Part shown: positions 17,134 through 26,383 of the stretch, piece by piece
Numbering within the stretch: position 1 is the stretch's first letter
Layout of the letters: the number at the start of each line of letters is the position of its first letter
Assembly: GCA_002365855.1 (NCBI GenBank)
Contig: DFAP01000071.1
Span: 1-64,000, forward strand
Length of the DNA stretch: 64,000 nt
Direction of reading: 5' to 3'
Origin: Pelotomaculum sp. UBA3103
GTDB taxonomy: Bacteria > Bacillota > Desulfotomaculia > Desulfotomaculales > Pelotomaculaceae
Notes under the pieces: model-generated
Database searches by the model: none
Told to the model about the DNA's origin: nothing
Seen by the model: only the letters and a program-made list of their open reading frames with translations
Made by a program: the position numbers and the translations under genes

Positions 17134-19383
17134 TCAGTTTGGCAGCTTTCTTTTAAAGACCTGATTGTACTGATCCAATGTCATCAGAATAGCCCGCGGT
17201 TTGCTGCCCTCATAACCCCCGACTATACCCCTCTGCTCCATTATGTCAATCAACCGCGCTGCCCTGGCGTATCCTATATGCAGCCTTCTCTGAAGCAGCG
17301 AAATTGAGGCGTGACCGCTCTCAATAAGCATCTGAACAGCTTGTGCCAGAAGCTCATCTTCAAATTCCTGTACAACCTCTTCCACCTGCGCCTCGATTAA
17401 AATTTTGTCATCATAAACAGGTTCGGCCTGTTTTTTCAGGTAGTTTACGAGGTCTTCCACTTCACGGTCCGAAAGGAAGGCGCCTTGTACGCGAACCGGT
17501 TTTGACGCGCCGACCGGATAATAAAGCATGTCACCCTTTCCCAGAAGCTTCTCCGCTCCAGACATGTCAAGAATCGTACGCGAGTCAATCTGGGATGAAA
17601 CAGCAAATGATATCCTGGAAGGGATGTTGGCCTTGATCAAACCTGTAATGACATCGACAGACGGGCGCTGGGTGGCAACAACAAGATGAATCCCTGCGGC
17701 CCTGGCCATCTGCGCGAGACGGCATACAGCATCCTCAACGTCCGCCGGCGCCACCATCATCAGGTCTGCCAGTTCGTCAATTATCACAACTATAAAGGGA
17801 AGCTTCCTTCTGTTTGGATCCGGGTCACCAACTTTAAACATCTTATTGTAGCGAGTAATATCCCGCACCCCTACGCTTGCGAAGAGCTCATAGCGGTGTT
17901 CCATTTCCCTGGCAGCCCAGCGCAGGGAAGTTGCCGCTTTTTTAGGATCGGTAACAACGGGGGAAACCAGGTGGGGAATTCCATTATATGTTGCAAGTTC
18001 CACCATCTTGGGGTCAATCATTAGAATTTTTACTTCGTCTGGAGTCGCTTTAAAAAGTATGCTGGCAATTAGTGTATTCAAACATACGCTTTTACCAGAG
18101 CCCGTAGCCCCAGCGATCAGCACGTGGTGCATCTTGGTAAGATCGGCTATAATTGGATTTCCTGCAATATCTTTACCCAGAGCCATAGTCAGTTTTGAAC
18201 CCGACTGTATAAATTCCTGGGCTTCAAGAAGATCTCTCAAATGGACCATGGAGATTTCCTTGTTGGGTACTTCAATCCCTACCGCAGCCTTACCAGGGAT
18301 CGGCGCTTCGATCCGTACATCCGGGGCAGCCATTGAGAGAGCTATATCATCTGCCAAATTAACAATCCGGCTGACCTTAACTCCTGCAGGCGGTTGAATT
18401 TCATAACGAGTAATGGCCGGGCCCCTTGAAACCTGGATTACTTTTGCCTTAACTCCGAAACTCTCAAGGGTTTCTTCCAAGATCCTGATATTTTCATTAA
18501 TATCCTTGCTGAAACGCACGCTTTTCACTCTATGTGGACGTGCAAATATCGATAATGGGGGCAGATGAAAACTTGAACTGTCGGGCTGATAATCACTGGT
18601 AAAGAAAGTGACCTGCTCGTCACCCTCGACAGATTTATCAGAATCAATATCAACGATCCTAGGTCTAAAGGTATTAGTCCGGCTCTTCGAAACAGTAGTG
18701 GAAGGATCATCGCGCGCCTGCTCCCCTTCAGGTCCTTTAGTGGTTTTGGGGGATTCAATTATAGAAAACTGCTCCCCGCCATGATCGATAATAACCGGTG
18801 CCGGAGGAGTGGTTTCACTTTCTTCTTCGACTTCTGTAAAGAGAAAATTAACCAACCCCTTAGAACTTTTTTTATAGGTTTCCTGAACTTTGATCACAAA
18901 CTCTTTTGCCATAGCCGCAAGCGACAAATTGGTCAGTAGCAGCAGGGCAATCAAACACGCTGCAATAAGAATAATATAAGTACCGGCTATACCGAAAGAT
19001 TTCATTAATACAAAGCTTAACAGAGCGCCTAAAACTCCTCCTCCGTCACCTGAGACGCCTGCCTTAAAGGAATCCTCAATGGGGATAATCAGGTGCAGGA
19101 AAGTCAGCGAAACAAAAAATAGCAGCACCAGACCGTACATCCTTTCAGTGACTCTTGTACGGCTGCGTTTTTGAACCAGTCTGATTCCTATCATGACCAA
19201 AAGGATTGGAAATACATACCTTCCCTCACCGGCAATGCTCTTCAGGGATTTATCAACAAACCCGCTGACTATACCAGTATTTGGGTACAGAATACTAATA
19301 GTACCCAAAACTCCCAGCGCAATTAAGCTAATCCCAAATATTTCATATTTCAGTTCTTCTTTTAGCTGACCCAGTACTCCCAT
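17134..19383 (-). CDS. spoIIIE: FtsK/SpoIIIE DNA translocase
   Basis: This is a membrane-anchored motor that pumps chromosomal DNA through the division or sporulation septum. There are four hydrophobic segments in the first about 170 residues, then an acidic linker, then the RecA-like motor with [17 protein letters not shown], Walker [10 protein letters not shown], Walker [13 protein letters not shown] and [20 protein letters not shown]. The C-terminal gamma winged helix ([20 protein letters not shown]) recognises DNA polarity sequences. Length 749. ATG follows GGAGGG. Downstream of tepA-ylzJ, it occupies the spoIIIE place of B. subtilis, with uppP and a riboswitch inserted between. Confidence 0.96.
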   Translation of the reverse strand: MGVLGQLKEELKYEIFGISLIALGVLGTISILYPNTGIVSGFVDKSLKSIAGEGRYVFPILLVMIGIRLVQKRSRTRVTERMYGLVLLFFVSLTFLHLIIPIEDSFKAGVSGDGGGVLGALLSFVLMKSFGIAGTYIILIAACLIALLLLTNLSLAAMAKEFVIKVQETYKKSSKGLVNFLFTEVEEESETTPPAPVIIDHGGEQFSIIESPKTTKGPEGEQARDDPSTTVSKSRTNTFRPRIVDIDSDKSVEGDEQVTFFTSDYQPDSSSFHLPPLSIFARPHRVKSVRFSKDINENIRILEETLESFGVKAKVIQVSRGPAITRYEIQPPAGVKVSRIVNLADDIALSMAAPDVRIEAPIPGKAAVGIEVPNKEISMVHLRDLLEAQEFIQSGSKLTMALGKDIAGNPIIADLTKMHHVLIAGATGSGKSVCLNTLIASILFKATPDEVKILMIDPKMVELATYNGIPHLVSPVVTDPKKAATSLRWAAREMEHRYELFASVGVRDITRYNKMFKVGDPDPNRRKLPFIVVIIDELADLMMVAPADVEDAVCRLAQMARAAGIHLVVATQRPSVDVITGLIKANIPSRISFAVSSQIDSRTILDMSGAEKLLGKGDMLYYPVGASKPVRVQGAFLSDREVEDLVNYLKKQAEPVYDDKILIEAQVEEVVQEFEDELLAQAVQMLIESGHASISLLQRRLHIGYARAARLIDIMEQRGIVGGYEGSKPRAILMTLDQYNQVFKRKLPN

Positions 19384-19446
19384 ATTTTACCCTCCATGAA
19401 TAATATACCACACCATGCTGAAAAATCCTTTATACCCAATTAAATT

Positions 19447-19472
19447 AAGCCCTTCTTAATAACGAAGGGCTT
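19447..19472 (-). terminator. Terminator after uppP
   Basis: A nine-base stem AAGCCCTTC/GAAGGGCTT with an eight-base loop follows the uppP stop codon on the minus strand. The downstream tract is AT-rich (AATTTAATT) rather than pure T, so efficiency may be moderate. Confidence 0.65.
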
Positions 19473-19510
19473 ATAAAAGGTATCAATTTACATAGATTAT
19501 CAAATACCAG

Positions 19511-20299
19511 CTATCCCATCCTGACAACCGCCAGGGCTATAATTCCAAGGCCCAGGGCAAATCGATACCAGACAAATAGCGCGAAACTGTGCTCAGTAAG
19601 AAATTTTAACAAAAATCCAATAGATATAAAACCAACTACGGCGGATGACACTATTCCTGTGATGAAGGCTGTATTAATATCCGCTGTCGACAGGTTTTTT
19701 ATTTGCATAACTCCCGCCCCAAAAATAATAGGCGTTGAAAGCAGGAATGAAAACCTTGCAGAGGCTTCACGGGTTAGACCAAGTGCCCTGCCTGCTGTCA
19801 TGGTAACCCCTGAGCGCGACACGCCGGGGATGATGGCAAAGGCCTGCGACAAACCTATCAACAGGCTGTCTTTAATCGATACGCCCCAAATGCTCTTTCT
19901 TTTGACTGCGGTGCGGTCAACCCAATACAATATGCCCCCCATAACTATCAACATGGTTCCGATCAAAAATGGGTTGCGGAAGACTGTTTCGGCTTGTTCC
20001 TCAAGAAGATAACCAATGGCTGCCCCTGGTATAGTTGCGATAAGCAGGTACCAAAACAAACGGGCTTTAGGTGTCGACCTGCGAAGCGCAGCCTCACTCA
20101 ACAGGCCGGTCCAGTCCTTCCAAAAAAATATCACAACAGCAATAAGCGTTCCCATATGTAGCGCGACGTCAAAAGTCAGACCCGGGTCATCCCATCCCAG
20201 GGCCCAGGGAGCAAGAACCAGGTGGGCCGAACTGGATATTGGGAGAAATTCCCCCAAACCCTGGATTATACTCATCACTAGAGCCTGAAAAACTGTCAA
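19511..20299 (-). CDS. uppP: Undecaprenyl-diphosphatase (UppP/BacA)
   Basis: UppP dephosphorylates undecaprenyl pyrophosphate, recycling the lipid carrier for peptidoglycan, and confers basal bacitracin resistance. The active-site segments are GEFLPISSSAHL (from residue 16) and IIPGVSRSGVTM. About eight hydrophobic helices are visible. The TTG at 20299, behind GGGGGTG, gives 262 residues beginning MTVFQALVMSIIQG, which fits the family; a longer frame upstream (to 20356) has no ribosome binding site. UppS, which makes the carrier, is at 55958. The cobalamin riboswitch unit upstream ends in two terminators, so uppP probably uses its own promoter (TATAAT at 20336-20341, weak -35). Confidence 0.95.
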   Translation of the reverse strand: MTVFQALVMSIIQGLGEFLPISSSAHLVLAPWALGWDDPGLTFDVALHMGTLIAVVIFFWKDWTGLLSEAALRRSTPKARLFWYLLIATIPGAAIGYLLEEQAETVFRNPFLIGTMLIVMGGILYWVDRTAVKRKSIWGVSIKDSLLIGLSQAFAIIPGVSRSGVTMTAGRALGLTREASARFSFLLSTPIIFGAGVMQIKNLSTADINTAFITGIVSSAVVGFISIGFLLKFLTEHSFALFVWYRFALGLGIIALAVVRMG

Positions 20300-20335
20300 A
20301 AAAACACCCCCAGCGAGCTTGTAACAATCTATAAT

Positions 20336-20341
20336 ATTATA
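20336..20341 (-). promoter_or_regulatory. Candidate -10 element of uppP
   Basis: TATAAT on the minus strand lies 37 bases before the TTG start. The -35 region is poor. An inverted repeat TGACAT-C-ATGTCA at 20382-20394 lies about 40 bases further upstream and could be an operator. Confidence 0.4.
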
Positions 20342-20474
20342 GCACGGCTCCTGCATAAATGACCGTTTAATAGTATATGATTGACATCATGTCATCTATA
20401 TAATATTTTAATAGAAATAAACGTGACACCATAGTAAAAATCTTTCCGACCGTAACAATTCTATAGCATCATTT

Positions 20475-20508
20475 GAAAAAAAGAAACCCGTTCATCCCAA
20501 AACGGGTT
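20475..20508 (-). terminator. Second terminator of the cobalamin riboswitch unit
   Basis: The stem AACCCGTT/AACGGGTT with an eight-base loop is followed on the minus strand by TCTTTTTTT. It lies 33 bases beyond the first terminator and would stop any read-through before uppP. Confidence 0.82.
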
Positions 20509-20540
20509 AATACAAAGAAACATTGGAAGGAGGAAATAAC

Positions 20541-20579
20541 ATAAAAACCCGGGTCCTTCCGCTAAGAAGCCGGGTTTTC
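20541..20579 (-). terminator. First terminator (expression platform) of the cobalamin riboswitch
   Basis: A nine-base stem AAAACCCGG/CCGGGTTTT encloses a 17-base loop and is followed by TTTTT on the minus strand. A CGGAAGG stretch in its loop can pair with CCTTCCG at 20623-20629, just after the aptamer, which would give an alternative fold. Confidence 0.8.
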
Positions 20580-20640
20580 AAGGTAAAATACCAAGAAACA
20601 AAACACAGCACAAACCTTTCTACGGAAGGTGGCTCATTAC

Positions 20641-20815
20641 CAACCAGGCAGGTCTCCTGACTTGTGGATCACAGCGCATCTCCCGCCTTCCCGGACTTAC
20701 TTTCAAGCCCAGTGGCATTTTGGGAGTCACTCCCCACTTACAGTGGCCAGACCGTCCGGGATTTGCACCCGGTTCCCTAAACCCAGAATAAAGCTGGGAC
20801 ACTGATCGGTTTTAA
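20641..20815 (-). ncRNA. Cobalamin (B12) riboswitch aptamer
   Basis: The minus-strand RNA shows the conserved core of the cobalamin riboswitch: GGGAACCGGGTGCAAATCCC, then GCCACTGTAAGTGGGGAGTG, then TGCCACTGGG, CCGGGAAGGCGGG and finally the B12 box AGTCAGGAGACCTGCC. It binds adenosyl- or methylcobalamin and normally represses cobalamin-related genes downstream. Here it has its own promoter (20833-20861) and two terminators, but the next gene on this strand is uppP, 340 bases beyond, with no open frame in between. Identification of the aptamer is firm; its target is not evident. Confidence 0.95.
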
Positions 20816-20832
20816 ACAATTCAATTACTAGA

Positions 20833-20861
20833 ATATTATCATTCTTTCAATTCGTTGTCCA
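20833..20861 (-). promoter_or_regulatory. Promoter of the cobalamin riboswitch RNA
   Basis: TGGACA (20856-20861) and TAATAT (20833-20838) are 17 bases apart on the minus strand, directly upstream of the aptamer. Transcription would start near 20826. Confidence 0.6.
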
Positions 20862-20976
20862 TGTTTTAGTTAATAAAATTTTAATTTTAAAGATTATAAG
20901 TTGTTAAAAACGTCCTGGCTGGAGTACAAGAAGCATACAATCGAAACTCCCAGCAATCTACTGTAATAACTGCAAA

Positions 20977-21192
20977 TTACTTACACTCTATAATGCATCC
21001 GGGCGCCAGCTCAGGCTTTAAGTAGTCAGATGGCTTGGTACTCAGTAATTTGACAATTCTTTTATTACCAAATCCAGCCTCCTCAACCATAATCTTTACA
21101 CCCATATATTCAATTTCTTTATATTCCGGGTATTTAGTGTTGTCGAATCCCTCGAACACCAGTTCCAATTGCATAGGCGTGTATAAAATCAT
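20977..21192 (-). CDS. ylzJ: YlzJ-like protein
   Basis: This 71-residue protein begins [15 protein letters not shown], the conserved start of the YlzJ family, a small Firmicutes protein of unknown function always found behind tepA. Its ATG overlaps the tepA stop codon in an ATGA. No membrane helix is seen. The gene order tepA-ylzJ matches B. subtilis. Confidence 0.9.
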   Translation of the reverse strand: MILYTPMQLELVFEGFDNTKYPEYKEIEYMGVKIMVEEAGFGNKRIVKLLSTKPSDYLKPELAPGCIIECK

Positions 21193-22031
21193 TGCAGAGA
21201 CACCTCTTTTACGCCAGTCTTTCTATCCTCAATCAAAGATTTAAGTTTTTTTACAGCGTTGCCTATACCCCCAACCTCGTCAATCAGCCCCACTTCCACA
21301 GCCTCTTTACCTATTAACACAGTTCCAATATCTCTGGCCAACTCTCCCATGCGGAACATCAATTCGCGAAACTTTTCTTCGGTAACACCAGAATGCTCAG
21401 TGACAAACCTAACCACCCTGTCCTGCATCTTGTCTAAATATTCATATGTCTGAGGCACACCAATCACCAGGCCATTAAGCCTGATCGGGTGGATGGTCAT
21501 GCTGGCAGTATTAGCAATAAACGAATAATGAGAGCCTACTGCAATTGGCACACCGATCGAATGCCCTCCTCCTAAAATAACTGAAACTGAGGGCTTCGAC
21601 ATTCCAGAGATCATTTCAGCTATTGCCAGGCCCGCCTCAACGTCACCACCTACAGTATTTAAGACAATTAATATGCCTTCGACTTCCGCTGCCTGTTCTA
21701 AAGCCACTAGTTGTGGAATCATATGCTCGTACTTGGTAGTCTTGTTTTGTGGCGGCAACACCAGGTGTCCTTCTATTTGACCGATGATTGTCATACAATG
21801 AATATTGCTTTTTACTTCAGGAATTGTGCTTGATCCTATCTCCTTCAATGTTTCCATGGCGCCTTTGGCCTTTCCGGTTACTTTTCTCCCGTGTCTTGGA
21901 TCCTGTTCCGGTTCAGCTTCCCGGTCCGGATCGTCCCTCCTTTCGGGATTTGGTTCTACACCAGGGTCAGGGATTGGTCCCGGCGTATAGGGGAAAACAC
22001 CTGGTTCTGGATCAAAATTGTGTGTACTCAT
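21189..22031 (-). CDS. tepA: Translocation-enhancing protein TepA (ClpP-fold protease)
   Basis: TepA is a cytoplasmic ClpP-like protein once linked to protein secretion and spore formation in Bacillus. The Clp-fold core starts near residue 80 ([20 protein letters not shown]), with [17 protein letters not shown], the nucleophile region [15 protein letters not shown] and [10 protein letters not shown]. The ATG at 22031 follows AGGAGTG; an upstream ATG at 22049 includes that binding site and is unlikely. Residues 1-55 are a Pro/Asp/Glu-rich extension ([20 protein letters not shown]) without a signal peptide. Confidence 0.93.
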   Translation of the reverse strand: MSTHNFDPEPGVFPYTPGPIPDPGVEPNPERRDDPDREAEPEQDPRHGRKVTGKAKGAMETLKEIGSSTIPEVKSNIHCMTIIGQIEGHLVLPPQNKTTKYEHMIPQLVALEQAAEVEGILIVLNTVGGDVEAGLAIAEMISGMSKPSVSVILGGGHSIGVPIAVGSHYSFIANTASMTIHPIRLNGLVIGVPQTYEYLDKMQDRVVRFVTEHSGVTEEKFRELMFRMGELARDIGTVLIGKEAVEVGLIDEVGGIGNAVKKLKSLIEDRKTGVKEVSLQ

Positions 22032-22133
22032 GCTTATCACTCCTGACATGACATTACAGTAGTTATAACGTTTTTAGTATGTATAAATATAACGAAAAAT
22101 AAACTGTTTATGTCCTGTATTAAGTGAGAACTT

Positions 22134-22160
22134 AAAAAAAGCCGCTCGAACGGCTTTTTT
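22134..22160 (-). terminator. Terminator of the RNase J gene
   Basis: AAAAAAAGCCG and CGGCTTTTTT flank a TCGA-type loop, with T runs on either strand. It lies 30 bases after the RNase J stop codon and works in the minus direction, perhaps in both. Confidence 0.85.
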
Positions 22161-22189
22161 ATGTATCCTAACAAATATATAAATTTTAA

Positions 22190-23857
22190 TTACTTAACTT
22201 CCATGATAATGGGTAAAATCATCGGCCTTCTCCTGGTTTTTTCATATAAAAACTTTCCCAAAGCGTCTCTGACCTGAGATTTAATAGAAGACCACTCCAC
22301 TATGCCCTTGTCCGCACATTTATCAAGGGCGCTGCTCACTATGATTTTTGCTTCATCGAGTAGCTTTTCTGATTCTCTAACATACACGAATCCCCTGGAT
22401 ACAATATCCGGTCCAGCCATTACCGAGCCTGTTTCATGGTCCATGGTTACAACCACAATCAGGATTCCATCCTGTGATAACAGCTTCCTGTCTCTGAGAA
22501 CTATATTTCCGACATCCCCGACACCAAGCCCGTCAACAAGTACTTTCCCCGCAGTGACCCTGCCCGTCACACGACCCGAACGACGGCTGAATTCTAGTAC
22601 CTGACCGTTTTCTGCAACGAAAACGTTTTCCGGCAGCACACCAATGTCCATGGCCAACTCAGCATGTTTAATAAGCATCCTGTATTCCCCATGTATAGGA
22701 ACAAAAAACTTCGGCTTAACCAGGTTGAGCATCAGCTTGAGTTCTTCCTGGCTGGGGTGTCCAGATACATGGATATCAGATGTTATATCATAGATGACCC
22801 GCGCACCCTGTTTAAAAAGCTGGTCAATTATACGCGCTACCAATTTTTCATTGCCAGGTATAGGCGCCGCAGAAATAATGATCGTATCACCTGGTACAAT
22901 GTCTACCTGCCGGTGGTCAGCTAAGGCCATTCTTGTAAGTGCTGACATTGGCTCACCCTGACTTCCAGTTGTGAGAATTACAACCCGATGTCCCGGCAGC
23001 CGGTTCGCTTCGTCAAGGTCGACCAAAACCCCCTCCGGAATATTCATATATCCAAGTTCGTTGGCCACGTTAATAACATTAACCATGCTTCTGCCGACCA
23101 CCGCGACTTTGCGGTTATGCTTACATGCTGCAAATATTGCCTGTTGAAGTCTATGAACATTTGATGCAAATGTTGTAATAATAATGCGGTCCTTGGCCTG
23201 ACGGAAGTTTTCATCAAAAGTGTTGCCGACCACTCGTTCAGACATGGTGTAACCAGGCCGTTCCGCATTAGTACTGTCGGAAAGTAAGACCAGGACACCT
23301 TTATCACCTAATTGTGCCAGACGATTGAAATCCGTTACCTGACCATCAACCGGAGTCTGATCAATTTTAAAATCTCCCGTATGGACCACCACGCCCATAG
23401 GTGTATGCACAGCTACTGCAACCGCATCAGGAATGCTGTGAGAGACACGTATGAATTCCACTTTAAAAGGACCTATTTGCACAATATCTCTGGGCTTCAC
23501 CGTCTGCAGGGCCACATCATCAGAAAGCCTTTGTTCTTTTAGTTTGCCCTGCAAGAGTCCCAGGGTAAGTTTTGTTCCGTAAACAGGAATTTTAAGATGG
23601 CGAAGCAGGTAAGGCAGGGCTCCTATATGATCCTCGTGACCATGAGTGAGGACAATCCCCCGCACAAACTCCCTGTTTTCAAGCAGGTAAGTGATATCAG
23701 GAATAACAATATCAATACCCAGCATTTCCTCTTCCGGGAACATTAAACCACAGTCAATAACCATGATATTTTCCCCAAATCTCACCACCATCATGTTTTT
23801 GCCGATTTCCCCCAGTCCCCCAAGGGGAATAAGGGACAATTTAGTTTCTTTAGCCAA
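22190..23857 (-). CDS. rnj: Ribonuclease J
   Basis: RNase J is a metallo-beta-lactamase nuclease with 5'-3' exo- and endonuclease activity in mRNA decay and rRNA maturation. The metal site is THGHEDHIG (residues 71-79). Other beta-CASP signatures are SDSTNAERPG, ILTTGSQGEPMSAL, DIHVSGHPSQEEL and PIHGEYRMLIKH. The 555 residues are the normal length. The start is TTG at 23857 behind AGGAGGTG. In B. subtilis this place after dapA holds rnjB; I cannot tell from one copy whether this genome has a second RNase J. It has its own promoter (23985-24013) and terminator. Confidence 0.96.
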   Translation of the reverse strand: MAKETKLSLIPLGGLGEIGKNMMVVRFGENIMVIDCGLMFPEEEMLGIDIVIPDITYLLENREFVRGIVLTHGHEDHIGALPYLLRHLKIPVYGTKLTLGLLQGKLKEQRLSDDVALQTVKPRDIVQIGPFKVEFIRVSHSIPDAVAVAVHTPMGVVVHTGDFKIDQTPVDGQVTDFNRLAQLGDKGVLVLLSDSTNAERPGYTMSERVVGNTFDENFRQAKDRIIITTFASNVHRLQQAIFAACKHNRKVAVVGRSMVNVINVANELGYMNIPEGVLVDLDEANRLPGHRVVILTTGSQGEPMSALTRMALADHRQVDIVPGDTIIISAAPIPGNEKLVARIIDQLFKQGARVIYDITSDIHVSGHPSQEELKLMLNLVKPKFFVPIHGEYRMLIKHAELAMDIGVLPENVFVAENGQVLEFSRRSGRVTGRVTAGKVLVDGLGVGDVGNIVLRDRKLLSQDGILIVVVTMDHETGSVMAGPDIVSRGFVYVRESEKLLDEAKIIVSSALDKCADKGIVEWSSIKSQVRDALGKFLYEKTRRRPMILPIIMEVK

Positions 23858-23984
23858 ATCCGCACCTCCTAACCTTTTCTAATAAGAAGTTTTATTCTGT
23901 AAACGGTGAGATAGTTCAGGAGAAGGCGGGGGGAAATATTTTTTTTGACCTGGTTTATCACAAAACGTTCACAAAGATAATAAC

Positions 23985-24013
23985 ATTATACTTTATTATT
24001 GTAGTAGTAACAA
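23985..24013 (-). promoter_or_regulatory. Promoter of the RNase J gene
   Basis: TTGTTA (24008-24013) and a perfect TATAAT (23985-23990) are 17 bases apart on the minus strand. The leader to the TTG start is about 120 bases. The remainder of the 350-base gap 23858-24207 holds only the dapA terminator and AT-rich DNA. Confidence 0.68.
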
Positions 24014-24157
24014 CTTGCTTCTGGACCAAAAAATGGCTGGTTACGCCTAACCCCTTTATCAGGGACTATTAATAACAACCAAGGGCTTCTATATAAACAG
24101 CAAATATCATAATTGCCTATAAAGAGTTAAATAAAAGATTAATCTTCACGTTTATAT

Positions 24158-24200
24158 TATAAAACGCCGGGTCCGCAGTCATACCACGTCCCGGCGTTTC
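24158..24200 (-). terminator. Terminator after dapA
   Basis: A perfect ten-base stem AAACGCCGGG/CCCGGCGTTT closes an 18-base loop, eight bases after the dapA stop, and is followed by TTATAATATA on the minus strand. It ends the dapB-to-dapA cluster. Confidence 0.8.
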
Positions 24201-24207
24201 TACTTCT

Positions 24208-25092
24208 TTAAATCAGCTTCATGTTCAGCATAACGTTTCTGATAAATTCTTTTTCAGCTGCTGTCGCCTCAACCATTGGCAGGCGGGGCAGGCCGACCTG
24301 CCATCCTAAAAGGTTTAGCGCCGCTTTTATTGGTACAGGGTTGGTGGTTATAAAGAGCCCTTTAAAAATTGGGAACAGTTTCAGGTGTATATCTTTGGCC
24401 AGGATAGTATTGCCGGATGTATAAGCATTAATCATTTCCTGAATTCGATCGCCGACAATATGGGATGCAACACTGATAACACCCCTCCCACCCAGGGCAA
24501 GAACAGGCAGAGTAAGGGAATCATCACCACTGTAAATAGCAAAATAGTCGGGGAGTATGCGGTTAAGTTCACTTACCTGGTCCATGCTGCCGCTTGCCTC
24601 TTTTATGGCTATAATGTTATCAATCTCCGCCAGTCTTAAAAAGAGTTCAGGCGTAATATTTACTGAGGTCCTGCCTGGTATGTTGTATATAATGATTGGA
24701 AGGTCCGTGTTCTCTGCAACGGCGGCGAAATGCCGGTACAGTCCTTCCTGCGAGGGCTTATTATAGTATGGCGCAACCAGCATTATACCGTCCACGCCAA
24801 CTTTCTGGGCAGCTTTAGTTAGAGAGATACTATCTGACGTTGAGTTACCTCCTGTACCTGCTATAACGGCAGCCTTCCCGCCGACTTCTTCTACGATAGC
24901 CCGGTAAAGGTCTACCTTCTCTTCTTTGGAAAGTGTCGGGCATTCCCCTGTCGTCCCGGCAATCACAAGCCCGTCAGTACCTGACTGAACTAAATGACGG
25001 GCAAGTTTTCTGGCCTGGGCAAGGTTCAAGCTTAAGTCTTTGTTAAAAGGTGTGACCATAGCAGTCAGGACACGTCCAAAATCATTGTTCAA
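24208..25092 (-). CDS. dapA: 4-hydroxy-tetrahydrodipicolinate synthase
   Basis: DapA condenses pyruvate with aspartate semialdehyde, the first committed step to diaminopimelate, lysine and dipicolinate. The Schiff-base lysine is K164 in [13 protein letters not shown] lies at 46-50, and YNIPGRT carries the catalytic Tyr. The GTG at 25101 lies inside the AGGGGGTG ribosome binding site; the TTG at 25092, eight bases behind it, is the better start (294 residues). The gene is last in the cluster and follows lysC by 15 bases. Confidence 0.97.
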   Translation of the reverse strand: MNNDFGRVLTAMVTPFNKDLSLNLAQARKLARHLVQSGTDGLVIAGTTGECPTLSKEEKVDLYRAIVEEVGGKAAVIAGTGGNSTSDSISLTKAAQKVGVDGIMLVAPYYNKPSQEGLYRHFAAVAENTDLPIIIYNIPGRTSVNITPELFLRLAEIDNIIAIKEASGSMDQVSELNRILPDYFAIYSGDDSLTLPVLALGGRGVISVASHIVGDRIQEMINAYTSGNTILAKDIHLKLFPIFKGLFITTNPVPIKAALNLLGWQVGLPRLPMVEATAAEKEFIRNVMLNMKLI

Positions 25093-25107
25093 GTCTTTCA
25101 CCCCCTT

Positions 25108-26337
25108 TTAATGGTTACCCGGTCCGAAGTGCCTGTGCAGGGCGTTAATACTTTTCTCCATATCTTCTCTCCTGACCAGAACCCAAATGGAAGTATAAGA
25201 ATCTGCTGACTGTAATATTTGAATCTTTTCTATTGAGAAAGCTTCAATTATTTTTGCCATAACACCAGGCACACCTGTCATCACAGCGCCCACTGCGGCA
25301 ATTTTAGCACAGTCTGGCAGTAACACAGGTTGGATGCCAATGGTATCCAGGACTTGTACTGCTTTACCCGCAACAGAATTCCTCACTGTGAATAATACAG
25401 CCTCGGGGTTAACATTAATAAAATCCACACTAATTCCTGCCAATGCCATAGCCTTGAATATTTTAGCCTGAAAATTTAGTATATCCGGGGCGCCATCCGT
25501 CATTATCCTTATTTGGGTGATGTCCTGGATATAGGTAATACCTGTTATAGTGCGATCCCGGGTTATATCGATAGCCCCCTTGTATACCTCTCCACCTGAA
25601 GTCACCAGAGTCCCGGGCGCGTCACTAAAAGTACACTTTATCCTTAGTGGAATCCCTTTTTGCATGGCAATTTCCACAGCACGAGGGTGAATCACTTTTG
25701 CTCCCTCATGCGCCAGTTGGCAGATTTCGTTGTAAGTAACAAGCGCAAGTGGTCTTGCATCATCAACTATTCTGGGGTCTGCTGTCATTATCCCTTCAAC
25801 ATCAGTGTATATTTCTACCCGTACTGCATTAAGCGCTACACCCAGTGCAGCGGCGGTTGTATCGCTGCCACCCCTGCCCAGGGTAGTTATTTCCCCTTCT
25901 TCGGTAGCGCCCTGGAAGCCGGCTACGACAACTACCTTACCCTCTCTGGCCTGTTTTACAATGTATTCTGGATTAATTTTCTTAATCCTTGCATTATTGA
26001 AATCATTATTGGTTATTATTCCAGCCTGTAAACCCGTTACAAAAACTGCGGGACAGCCCTGCTTCTGGATAGTTGACGCCATGATAACTCCTGAAATAAT
26101 CTCGCCGCATGACATAAGCAGATCAGATTCACGTGGCATGAGATCGCCGCCGCTTTCCATGGCGAATGATAATAGCGTATCAGTAGCATAGGGGTCCCCC
26201 AAACGACCAATTGCAGAAACAACCACAACAGGTGTATACCCTTCCTGCCTGGCCTCCAATACCTTTGCGGCAACCTTAACGCGCACCTCATCGCTAACCA
26301 GGGATGTGCCGCCAAACTTTTGCACAATAAACTTCAT
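25108..26337 (-). CDS. lysC: Aspartate kinase (DapG type)
   Basis: Aspartokinase phosphorylates aspartate at the head of the diaminopimelate/lysine/threonine pathway. The N-terminal kinase domain has IVQKFGGTSL, GFQGATEEGEITTLGRGGSD and YTDVEGIMTADPRI. Two C-terminal ACT domains (from about residue 265: RTITGITYIQDITQIRIM, and later AKIAAVGAVMTGVPGVMAKI) provide feedback control. The position between asd and dapA is that of B. subtilis dapG, the isoenzyme serving cell wall and spore synthesis, so meso-diaminopimelate rather than lysine may be its effector; this is inference. Confidence 0.96.
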   Translation of the reverse strand: MKFIVQKFGGTSLVSDEVRVKVAAKVLEARQEGYTPVVVVSAIGRLGDPYATDTLLSFAMESGGDLMPRESDLLMSCGEIISGVIMASTIQKQGCPAVFVTGLQAGIITNNDFNNARIKKINPEYIVKQAREGKVVVVAGFQGATEEGEITTLGRGGSDTTAAALGVALNAVRVEIYTDVEGIMTADPRIVDDARPLALVTYNEICQLAHEGAKVIHPRAVEIAMQKGIPLRIKCTFSDAPGTLVTSGGEVYKGAIDITRDRTITGITYIQDITQIRIMTDGAPDILNFQAKIFKAMALAGISVDFINVNPEAVLFTVRNSVAGKAVQVLDTIGIQPVLLPDCAKIAAVGAVMTGVPGVMAKIIEAFSIEKIQILQSADSYTSIWVLVRREDMEKSINALHRHFGPGNH

Positions 26338-26339
26338 GG

Positions 26340-26372
26340 ACCGGTCTCCCTTTTTTTTTTTATACCGGTCTC
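26340..26372. repeat. Short direct repeat and poly-T tract upstream of lysC
   Basis: ACCGGTCTC occurs twice (26340-26348 and 26364-26372) around a run of 11 Ts. On the coding strand this is GAGACCGGT, a poly-A run, then GGGAGACCGGT, the second copy including the lysC ribosome binding site. Confidence 0.7.
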
Positions 26373-26383
26373 AGAGGCGAAGA

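Noticed and set aside
20620-20802. 60-codon frame on the minus strand
   Set aside because: It coincides with the cobalamin aptamer; the sequence is explained by the RNA structure.
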